A stretch of DNA of 64,000 nucleotides, from the NCBI GenBank assembly GCA_942159475.1, contig OW804094.1:48418966-48482965 (forward strand). The letters are read 5' to 3'. The notes below the pieces were generated by a model. It was not told the origin of the DNA, searched no databases, and saw only the letters and a list, made by a program, of their open reading frames with translations. Numbering within the stretch: the first letter of the stretch is position 1; each line of letters opens with the position of its first letter. This stretch comes from Sthenelais limicola (Eukaryota; Annelida; Polychaeta; Phyllodocida; Sigalionidae). The translations under genes and the position numbers were made by a program. This document shows positions 55,201 to 64,000 of the stretch, piece by piece.

Positions 55201-58200
55201 CGTGCACCCATGCGATTGTTTTCTTTTCTACCAGCGTGGACCTGACAATATTCTCAAAATTGATATACGATTGGAGCGTTTGAAATTGCCCTATACCCCA
55301 ACTAGTTCTTTCATGGGGTATCATTTACTGTTGAATAAATCTATTAACCACCCCTAAAGTATGGTAAATAAAATTCATACAATTATGCATAGTGAAAGCC
55401 CTAAATATATCCTAAATTAATAATTCTCTTTGTGCAAACTTAAATGAGCAAAGAACATATACGCATAGAAAAGTCCATTATTATTGATTCTGGTCTATTA
55501 AACTTACAGTAATCATCCAGTATCTCAGGGGCATCTAAAATTCTCTCGGGCACTTGGGGGATGTGCCGGACTGCCTTTCTACAAGACCCAGGTGTTTTGC
55601 CAGTCGTGCTGTAGAGAACCTTCATGTTGTTTTGATGACCTAAAATTGAGAGAAATTTCATATTTATGTGAACCATTTTAATAGGGAATGATAAACAGAT
55701 TTGCAGGTTTTACGACATTATCGAAGACACAGAAATGTATCGGTCGTCTCCTATAAGATTGACTATTAGAAAGTTGGAATTGACGCTAATATAAAATGCG
55801 AATACAGTATCTTACCTTCAGGGGCAGTCGGAGGTCTGCTTTTGAATGAAATGATTTTACTCTCCATTTTATCCCCATTCAGGTTATCATTCATTGCTTT
55901 GCGATATTCACGCTGGGACGGACTCATTGTTTCATCCTCCTCGGCGTTTACAGTTGGAAGATTGGAAAGTAAGTGGTGCCCCAAGTCGAACTGGGTAGAA
56001 CTCCTACTAGGTATGAACCTGTCTGCAGCCGAAGGGGTCTTGTTGCCACGCCCAGGGGTGGTTTTCTTCCCTGCGAGTAAAAGTTGGTGATAACATAAAA
56101 TCTCTCATGCCCATCGGAAACAAATGTACGAAAGTATAAAAAATTCGGGTATCAATATTTTTCAAATGGTAAGTTGGAGAAGGAATAACCAGAGCTATAC
56201 ATACAATATAGCTCTGGAATAACGAAGGCAATTCTACAATACATAATTAATCTTAAGCAACAACCAAAACAAAACACTGTTGTGTTGTTCCTTTCGGCAT
56301 TGGTCATGTTAAAAATATATTTTAAACAAGATGCACAGCTATGACTAACGTCATATAGAATTGCAATGCACACACATAGTAATAGGCATAGATATACATG
56401 TACACATACATACATACATACATACATACATACATACATACATACATACATACATACATACATACATACATACATACATACATACATACATACATACATA
56501 CATACATACATACATACATACATACATACATACATACATACATACATACATACATACATACATACATACATACATACATACATACATACATACATACATA
56601 CATACATACATACATACATGTACATACATCAAGTAAGCATATAAAAGTTGTCTTTGACTGTCCAAAGATCCCCTTGATAAAGGCCAATTGTCTGGCCGAA
56701 ACGTCGGTAACCCCCAAATAAAAACCAGATACTGCAACTAATCTTCCCTTATCTGTACTCGTTCTGGGTTAATCACTCTACTTCGGATATCCCCTTATAA
56801 TATTGGAACTTCCAAAACACATTGGTACTGTCTCTATACCAATGTGTACACATATCCTTGATTGAAATGCACTTGTTTAAATTAAAATCAACTTGACTCA
56901 TAAGCACTTGACTCTTTGATGATTATAAATACCAATATAACCAATATAACAATTATAAGCTGTCATTAAACAGGTGCACCACTGCCTGCTTACCGCACCA
57001 AGACACAAGAGCCTGATCTACTGACTATTTTACTATTTTATAACCACTTGTGACCATTGATTGGTTAGGTTCTAATGTCAAGCTGTAGCTACCCAGTCTA
57101 GGTCCAAAGTTGAGAAAGTCCCTTCCTGCGAAGGGAAAGCCTTTTGCCTCAAACCGCAAAGTGCCATTATAATTCCATTAAGACCGCAAAATGTCATTAT
57201 ATTCCCATTAGAACGCCGAGTTCTGGGCAGGGATACCGATTAGCGAAGTAGGCTGACATACCATTCTTATCTGATCTGAGGGTTTAGACCTATGGTGTAC
57301 CCAAGTGGGATCACTCTCACCACTACTATACACCGAAGTCTGAGAACTAGCACTGCCATTGGACAGACGAGGAACTAAAAGTGACGGGTCAGAAACCCAT
57401 CACTTTGCTCCTGTGCATTGGATTAACATTGGAGACGTTTTGTTTTCCCCCGAATATTTAAGTACATTATACAGCTACAAAAGCATCAATTTTCAAAGAC
57501 AACATAGTTAAGAGTGTTTTTCAAGCATCCCTAGAATTTGAACAAAATTTTAATAGTAGTTTATTTGTATAATGTAGCTTTATGTTAAAGCAACAGGGTG
57601 CAAAAGAGAACACATTGACAGGCTCATTGATTGTCTGACCCTCCTCATTCACCCAACACATAAATACATATTCGACTATCATAACTCCCAAAAGTTTCAA
57701 AAATATTGATGCTTTCTTCATGTCTATCATATCACGTCTTTCCTTTCCAACTAGTAGGTTTATGTTAACTGCAAATATATGAGACAAGACTGCTGCTGAC
57801 CACCTTTCCTTCCCCGCTCTGTGTGCACCATCCCCATGCAGCCACGCACACTCAGCACCCCTGCCCCTTGACCACCCTGCCCCGGCCCCTGCCCTAGTAC
57901 ACATCGGCCAACATGCTCCTAGTGATACCCTCCTAGTAGAGAGGCACACTGACCATTAACAATTGAATAGTTACATTCTAAATTCAAGGCCCAAGGACTA
58001 TGTGTATCAGTTATAATTTCAACCAAAACATATCAAAGTTTTGTTCCTGTTAGAAAGAAAGATTTGGCAAGGGGTTTCAGTTTGATGTGAAGTAGAAGAA
58101 AGGATTCCCCCTCCCTTCCTATACACGCTATGTTTTCATGGCTACAACTGATATGAGATGAATGTAGAAAGCATCAAAACTAAAAGGGAAATACTTGAAT

Positions 58201-59190
58201 CTCCAGATAATTCAAGTGCCTATATAGTTACAATTGATATGGTGTATATGAAATGATGAATTTGGCCATTATTAGCGGAATCATTCCTCTTTAAAATGAA
58301 GATTTAATGTGCAGATATCCTGCCGTCCTGGTACAAACATATACATTTGACCCAGATTTCTTCTGACCCGTCACTTGGAGTGTGCACCTTTCAGTGACCA
58401 TCGCGCAGGCGCGAGAATACGGTGTATACAGCCCCCATCGCAAGGAGCGGAACCTTACAATTTAGCGCCGGCTGACAGAATGTGGCTTCAGTGACGTGAT
58501 TGGCTGTTGTAACTAGAGCCGGCAGGGATATGTGCTGTCAAATGTTACTTAATAGAAATAGATACTAAAATTAACCCTAAACCTAACCTTAAATTGGTGG
58601 TCCTAAGTCAGTAAAGCGGGTAGTGGACTGTCCAGAGTAAAATAGACTAATTAAACTAATTATATGACTAGTAAAGACAAGTAAGCCCCGCCCACCGGAT
58701 CTGCCAAGCCCCGCCCACTTCGGCTAGCCGGCCCTAAATTGTAAGGTTCCGCCTAAAGCGCCCCCATCTCTACCTCTACCTCCACCACCGAATCTGTCCA
58801 CCGAGGCAATGACAAAAGTGACGACGAAAAATTATGGCAATATAGCAATTCCAATGACCTACTTCTACATAAACGTATTTTTACTGCCCATTGCAATTTT
58901 AAAAAACTGAACTTACCTGGAGTATTGGATGGGGTCTTCTTTGGAGTTTTACTACCAGTGATCTTCTGGCCCAATATATTACCATTCCCAGAATTTGTCA
59001 TTTTTAAAGGGGTTTTAGACGATGTACTGGCATTCAACTGGTACGAGAAGTTGAGTGCAGAATCATTCCTCGCTGAATTGTTGCAACTCTCATTGAGTTT
59101 CCTTTGCCATCTAATCTGAGGGCCTTTTGTCAACGGAGCATCCATTTTAAGAATGTGATTGATATCGTTCTCAAGATTAAAATGCGACAT
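52237..59190 (-). CDS. Cell division cycle protein 20 (CDC20/Fizzy), complete coding sequence
   Basis: Eight coding exons, all with GT-AG borders: 59190-58917, 56070-55816, 55639-55508, 55064-54868, 54286-54192, 53734-53374, 53082-52965, 52418-52237; 1614 nt, 537 aa. The ATG follows an acceptor directly (TTATAG/ATG), so a non-coding first exon lies upstream. The N-terminus [19 protein letters not shown] and RWQRK are CDC20-like. The C-box is DRFIPSR, the Mad2-binding stretch KIISFKSRP; seven WD40 blades follow (for example [36 protein letters not shown]). The C-terminal Ile-Arg tail (RQNIR) binds the APC/C. CDC20 activates the anaphase-promoting complex at metaphase and is the target of the spindle checkpoint. 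The conserved position of the vertebrate KEN box reads SNLPTVN, and the CRY box reads VRH. Confidence 0.97.
56405..56619. repeat. (CATA)n microsatellite
   Basis: About 54 uninterrupted tetranucleotide units. Tandem Tyr/Met/Cys/Val or Ile/His/Thr/Tyr frames on either strand are artefacts. Confidence 0.98.
56674..56705 (+). other. Decayed hammerhead-ribozyme-like core in a retroelement fragment
   Basis: TTGATAA (56674-56680) differs from the hammerhead core CTGATGA by two transitions. It is followed by a GGCC..GGCC stem (56682-56685 and 56694-56697), then GAAA (56698-56701) and CGTC. This arrangement occurs in Penelope-like and related retroelements. The active form would need both core bases, so this copy is presumably inactive, and the resemblance may be partly chance. 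Confidence 0.3.
57150..57215 (-). repeat. Dispersed fragment of the 114-bp tandem unit
   Basis: The reverse complement reads GTTCTAATGGGAATATAATG, then ACATTTTGCGGT and TGGCACTTTGCGGTTTG. This follows the CTAATGGGATTTTAATGACA / TTTGCGGTTTGGAGC part of the array at 49151-49711. Confidence 0.6.
58448..58751. mobile_element. MITE-like element, 304 bp, in a CDC20 intron
   Basis: 26-bp terminal inverted repeats at 58448-58473 and 58726-58751 (CGGAACCTTACAATTTAG then SGCCGGCT) match with one difference. The right half carries a duplicated AAGCCCCGCCCAC word. No coding capacity. The two GGTTCCG/CGGAACC ends are the outermost symmetric bases; no clear target duplication. Confidence 0.8.
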
Positions 59191-59434
59191 CTATAACAGA
59201 AGAAAAATTAAGCTTATTAGATACAATATAAAGCAGTTTGTTGTGTTCACTAGGTTAATAAACCCAAGAGATAAACGTGTTAAACAATTACCGGTATACA
59301 ATATTATATAATATATATTATCTATTGAAACTTTATTTTCACTTCGATATACATTAGGTGTCTAAAGTTCCTGACATGTAGCCCTATGTTCATATGCGGG
59401 AGGAGGGGGATCCTATTGATCTTTACCAGATTTT

Positions 59435-59555
59435 TACAGCAGCTACAACTCTATTTGAGTCCTGTAGGCAGCGGCACCCCCGTAGGTTTAGCGTTGCCCG
59501 TTTTGATGCGGGCTTTGATGGTTTCTGCCTACAAGACTCAAACAGTATAGCTGTA
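59435..59555. repeat. Imperfect hairpin
   Basis: 59435-59471 (TACAGCAGCTACAACT, then TTTGAGTCCTGTAGGCAG) pairs with 59525-59555 (CTGCCTACAAGACTCAAA, then AGCTGTA). An inner stem GCCCG..CGGGC lies in the loop. It resembles a small foldback repeat, not a tRNA. Confidence 0.65.
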
Positions 59556-61439
59556 TACGACCATGCAAAAAAAATAAGAATGAATTGTTAAAAATGTTAA
59601 CTGTTAAAAATCAATTCTAGGCTTTTATAGATATGTTTTGGTAGTCTCACCTTTTTTTTATAAATATTATTTATAAATAAATGGTTTTGGTTCAGAGACT
59701 TAAACGTCTAAAGTTTTCATAAAATGATTTATCACATGGTCTCACTATCAGATTGATTGAGCCCAACACTATAATGACTAACCCCTCCCACCATCCCCTG
59801 ATTAAGCGTAATTACAGTAAACGTCAGGGTACAAGCTTAATTAACTCTTTTACAACATGATTCAGGGGCTCAGGACTGACATAACATGTACCATGCCCAT
59901 GACCTTGACTTGTGAGATATTGAGATGTACCAGAACATCAGCAGTTAGAATTTTAAGGCCATATGCACATGGCATGGTCATGGAATGGACTTGCTCGGCT
60001 TGGCCTTGTTGTTGGCGGTTTGGCAGACCACAAGTAATGACGATCCACGTGTTTGATTACTGTATCATTACATACCGTACTCAGTCACAGTCAGAGTCAC
60101 AGGCCTATCTTTCTTTCAACTGCTACAGTGCTAGTATGCCCGTCGTTACTGCCGTAACGATATACGGTACTGTAATACTGCCGAAACGTACATCTACACT
60201 TTCCACTAAATGGCTGAACAAAACAAACACTTAAGTTAAACTGCAGTAGGCTTACTACCAGTACCGTAATCATAACTTATGTCAGTTATGATTACGTACT
60301 AGGCCTAGTCAGACTTTACTGTTGTATACTATGTCTAGGGAGGCACGAAAAGACAGACGCACCCGTATGCACCCGTATCCACCGACATAAACAACACAGC
60401 ACTGCAGACCTTTACTCCGCTCCCTCTGCACAGATAATTGAATCTCAGCACCCCAATAAGCACACACCACATCACTAACATTCATTTTCCCCCAATATTC
60501 ATCCGCTTATATTACTTAAATGTGTTCAATGAAGTCTTATTTAGCTCATTTCTTCCCTGCTGTTCCTTCGTCGGGCCCCGAGGTCGGGCCCCCGCTGGTC
60601 GACGTACCGACTGGGAATGTCAGATATCACCCTGATTATTAGACAGAGCATAGTACAGTGGTGACACCTTGTGGAAGTGAGTGCATTTGCCGTACATACA
60701 AAGTATCATGTGGTGCGCCATCTTGTGTCTAATGTTTCTCAGTGCGTACGGGAGTAAAGAAAATGAAAATAATAATGTTATTTATCAATGTACGTACTAA
60801 ATTTGAATCTAAATATGGGAAGAAGGAAGAGAGAAGAGGGGCCGCACCCGCCACGAACCGGCCGCAACACCTCACACACCCCCAGTACATAGAAAAGAAG
60901 TTTTTATTGTAGTGAGTACGGGTGAGTACGGGTGCATCTGCCTTTTAGTTACTGCCCTATGTCTATACTATAGGCCTACTATAGAGATATGACAGATATT
61001 GATTTACGGTGATGATTACGACTCAGCTGATAATTGGAATTCTCTTTTTTGAGTTCCATCAGATGCCACTACAAATGAAAGGTTCAAAATATTATAAAAA
61101 TAATTCTGAAGTCCCTATCTGAGTATCATAAGACAAAGAGAAAGACCCATCCTCTGACTCAACGGGAGCCAGACTGGAGCGTAGCCGTAGCCGTAGGCGA
61201 AGCCCGACTAGCATCGGTAATAAAAATGTCATCATAGGAAAATTGCTAAGTCTCTCGCATGAATTCTGTCACATCTACACCAGGAAGGGATATAAAGTAA
61301 TTTCCACTTACTTGATTGATTCGCGGATCACGGCGAAATGACGAAAAGAGATCACAATTTATAGACCGAAGGAGTATTTGTCTTCAAGCCACTATTCGTA
61401 TTTGCCTCAAAAGTTAAAGCTCCCGCAAGGAGAGATCTG

Positions 61440-61475
61440 ATTGGCTATTCAGTTCAAAAGCTTAGATCTGATTGG
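61440..61475 (-). promoter_or_regulatory. Paired CCAAT boxes with a CHR-like element, probable CDC20 promoter
   Basis: ATTGG (inverted CCAAT) occurs at 61440-61444 and 61471-61475, exactly 31 bp apart, both within CTGATTGGCT. Between them, TTCAAA at 61453-61458 is TTTGAA on the CDC20 strand, the CHR core. E2F-like CTCCCGC lies just left (61420-61426). NF-Y pairs at 31-33 bp plus a CHR are characteristic of G2/M genes such as CDC20. The TRMT13 ATG lies 270 bp to the right, so the module may act bidirectionally. Confidence 0.55.
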
Positions 61476-61744
61476 CTGAGTAAACGTCAACATGGAGTCG
61501 CGGAGTCAAGGCCAAATGATAGTTATCACAGGTTCCGCCAGGAGATAAAGCTTGTGAGCGACAAGACAGAGGGCGTGTGAAGTGAGTAACAACGTGGGCC
61601 GGTTTCACATGTTTTAGGTTTTCACAGCTAGTTTCCCTCCTAATTACCTCCTTTATTCGAGTACCTGGTCTGATTGAACACTACATCACTGTTATTCTCT
61701 GTTTCTTTCAAAATAATCAATAGGGGCTAAAATAGCTCGAAAAA

Positions 61745-63971
61745 ATGTCGGACATGTCTGTCCCCGACAGTTCAGTACGGGACCCTCTGAAGCCCCAACG
61801 GGAATCGGAGACTCATAGTGCCGATGAACTAGGTGATGATCATCGGGTTGTTCATGGCGAAACTACCGCTCACCAAAAGGACATTTTAAAACACTCCGCT
61901 GCGGAGACTTTGGGTTCTGATCCGTCTGCAAAAGTAAAAACTCAAAAAGGTGATTCCACACGTAAAAGAGGAGATCTGCGACCCGATAGATGTCATTTCT
62001 ACCTTGAGAGAAAACGTAGATACTGTCGAACTACTCCCCCAGAAGGTAAATACTGTGTCGAACATCTGATGATGGTACCATCGGCACCGGGACTGGAGTC
62101 TGAGATTGGAAATGATAGCTCTTCTCCGGTACGTACTGTTTACCGCTAACTTCAAAATACACCCATGGCCATGCATAGTTTTAATCTAGCTGTAAATAAA
62201 TCCCTACACTGCCCTACAGTCTCCTAAAAATTTAGTAAAATAAGTTAAAATACAGCGCCGTACAGTACTTGTCAATATTAAAACCGATTTATATGAAGGC
62301 TCGAAGAAATATTACAGTTATGCCACGTTATGGGATTTGTAAAAAAAAATCTAAGAATTTCATTTGCATTATTGCGTCGATGCAAATATATACCGTCTAT
62401 ATGTTCTTTTGTAGGCTGCCAAAAAGAGGAGGATTAAATGTCCTTTAGATCCTAAGCAGTAAGAATTTTCCTACTTCTTTTCATGTACCGGTATCGAGAT
62501 CTTCATCTCAATTGTTATGTATTACCAACATGTCAAAAGATGATTATAACAGACAGAAGTAGGCCTACTGTATGTTATATATATATATCACCAATGTTAT
62601 GCACTTTCAAAATTTGACATCATCCACCCAACATTAATTTTACATCTTATAGTTGTGTAGAGCAGTAGACCTACGTAGGCCTACTGTGCTGATGCAAAAG
62701 TAATGGATTGCAAGAAAATGCCCAGTGGTTTGATTGAAGTTCGTGTTGCTCGACAAGCCTGTATATTTTTATATGTTAACCTCGACTGGGTGTTTTATTC
62801 GCGAATCAATCTTTTCATCTGCATTTCAGGGTTAAATTAATATTCTCTATAGATATACGGTACTAGGTGACCTCGCATCGACTCTTGACTTTATCTTCCT
62901 CATGTATTTCTTTTCAACAGCACTTGTTATGAAAACCACCTTCAGAAACATCTAAAAAAGTGTAATGCAAGACCAAACGCTCAACCGGTAAATACCGTTA
63001 TTTCCTCGTAATTGTGTTGTTGACAGGAATGTGTACATATTTATGTCTCCGTGCTCAATCGTAAGTTAACACTACTGATCTAAAGAAGTTAAGTCAAATT
63101 TGCTCTCTTTTAAAAGATAGCACAGCTGGTCTCAGTACAATGCTGCATGTAGGCCTATAGGTAATTTAAAACCAGTTGTTGACCATTTTCTGCTTGCAGG
63201 TGTACTACGAAAACGGGATAAACTCTGGCTATATCGGTGATGGTGAATCAGTTGTGGTGAGACTTTTCTCTTCTGTATTGTTTTTGTTCCATGTGATGTC
63301 TACATTGTACTGTATACATTGTACATCTGTATACAGGTACAACTTTCTGTCCAACTATATGAAGGTATGGAAGTGTAATGAACCTTTTCAACATGCGATT
63401 TCTTGTCCCCTGCTCTGTATGAATAGTTATGTTTTCTGGCAAATGCTTCAAACCCCCAAAAGAAAAAACAACTCAACATTTCTCTCGAGAAATCACACTT
63501 TCAAAACTACCTTCATCCAACATTATATTCGTTACCTAGCTTCAGTATTATTCAGTATAATAAATTATATTAGTTCATTTCTCATGTTTCTCATTTGTAT
63601 AATTGCGAGTGCTGAACATACCTGTTTAAAGTCTATGGTATAAACGTTTAATTTACAATGATTCTCTTTATTTTAGGCTACCGTCCGAACGGCTGAGGTG
63701 GAGGAAGTGAAAGCTATGATAGAGTTGGTCAACCAACTATATGAAGGTATGGAAGTTAATGAATCTTTTCAACATACGATTTCTTGTCCCCTGTTCCATT
63801 CTTATCATTTTGAACAGGGTAATGATCAAACATTTTTTCATCTTCCCTTACTTTGAATTTTTAGAGAAAGTTGGAGAGCTTAAAAAAGAGATCCTCAGTC
63901 ACGAAGCACTCAAGGAAGAATTGGAAAATCCACAAAATGGTGCTCCTGCTCGAAAGCATTTGTCACAGCAG
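61745..63971 (+). CDS. tRNA:m4X modification enzyme TRMT13 (2'-O-methyltransferase), N-terminal exons
   Basis: Six exons with GT-AG borders and consistent phases: 61745-62128, 62415-62458, 62921-62987, 63200-63256, 63677-63746, 63865-63971; the gene runs off the right edge. The first ATG of exon 1 is used. Residues 83-107 form the CCCH-type zinc finger (C83, C94, C104, H107 in RCHFYLERKRRYCR..KYCVEH). The CHHC U11-48K-like finger follows (C137, H143, H153, C157 in KCPLDPKHTCYENHLQKHLK). A helical linker then starts (VEEVKAMIELVNQLYEKV). This finger pair in this order is diagnostic of TRMT13, which 2'-O-methylates position 4 of certain tRNAs; the SAM-binding catalytic domain lies beyond the window. 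Divergent neighbour of CDC20. Confidence 0.93.
63351..63797. repeat. Direct duplication covering the 3' end of TRMT13 exon 5
   Basis: 63351-63416 in intron 4 and 63733-63797 are about 94 percent alike, 382 bp apart. Both contain CCAACTATATGAAG/GTATGG, that is the last 14 coding bases of exon 5 with its donor, followed by TTTTCAACAT and ATTTCTTGTCCCCTG. The upstream copy lacks the rest of the exon and a matching acceptor. Confidence 0.88.
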
Positions 63972-64000
63972 GTACAATCCTGTTCTGAATTATCTGCATT

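Larger units (their letters stand above)
56071..58916. other. CDC20 intron between the first and second coding exons
   Basis: A 2.8-kb intron holding a (CATA)n microsatellite, a retroelement-like fragment with a ribozyme-like core, a fragment of the 114-bp repeat, and a MITE, each listed separately. A frame at 57521-57949 on the minus strand has no recognisable domain. Confidence 0.7.
59191..61744. other. CDC20 upstream region and shared CDC20-TRMT13 interval
   Basis: No further coding exon. It contains a hairpin at 59435-59555, a 12-bp-arm hairpin at 60266-60295, a (C)ACCCGTATGCACCCGTAT word near 60360 echoed in inverted form near 60910, TAGGCCTA octamers at 60300 and 60971, and a CpG-richer promoter-like stretch at 61150-61600. 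The non-coding CDC20 exon should lie here, but its donor could not be chosen. Confidence 0.55.

Noticed and set aside
56152..56737. Long Met-Tyr-Val-Cys or His-Thr-Tyr-Ile frames
   Set aside because: (CATA)n microsatellite read in several frames.
63176..63643. 155-codon frame on the plus strand
   Set aside because: Only the first part (63200-63256) is a TRMT13 exon; the rest reads through the donor GTGAGA into intron.

Overview
The window is nuclear DNA of a multicellular animal, not prokaryotic. Three conserved animal genes are split by GT-AG introns, and the rest is AT-rich DNA full of transposable elements, inverted-repeat elements and minisatellites. The palindromic octamer TAGGCCTA occurs ten times (about one expected), a style I associate with marine invertebrates, echinoderms and relatives in particular. 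The echinoderm/ambulacrarian assignment is a guess; 'metazoan' is firm.

Layout. 1-2.5 kb: minisatellite with an orientation switch, a small TIR element inside it, and a purine-rich tract. 3.26-7.81 kb: a composite element with long inverted repeats and an unrecognised 188-codon ORF, interrupted in its right arm by a second element. 11.06-17.06 kb: a segment bounded by a perfect 18-bp inverted repeat that contains a decayed tyrosine-recombinase (DIRS/Ngaro-type) retrotransposon (gag, RT-RNase H, recombinase). 18.6-19.6 kb: a 1-kb foldback element. 26.8-40.75 kb: two coding exons of a class A (rhodopsin-like) neuropeptide-type GPCR on the + strand, separated by a 12.5-kb intron. That intron carries TIR elements rich in GACAAT/TTGTCTC and a non-LTR retrotransposon with two long intact ORFs. 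Its ORF1 has a NADAR (YbiA-like) domain, which I consider the most interesting item here; ORF2 is an APE-type endonuclease plus reverse transcriptase. 46-50 kb: hairpins, palindromes and three abutting tandem arrays. 52.2-59.2 kb, minus strand: the full CDC20 coding sequence in eight coding exons (537 aa). 61.7 kb to the right edge, plus strand: the first six exons of TRMT13 (tRNA 2'-O-methyltransferase), which continues out of the window.

How the genes relate. CDC20 (activator of the anaphase-promoting complex) and TRMT13 are head to head. The interval between them holds two CCAAT boxes exactly 31 bp apart with a CHR-like TTCAAA between them, which is the expected G2/M promoter grammar. The GPCR is independent. 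The retroelement genes act only in their own mobilisation. The LINE looks recent (both ORFs open), whereas the DIRS/Ngaro copy is dead, with a nonsense codon, frameshifts and a lost catalytic arginine.

Limits: exon boundaries are read from splice consensus and homology remembered from families, not from transcripts. TIR and repeat boundaries were aligned by eye.
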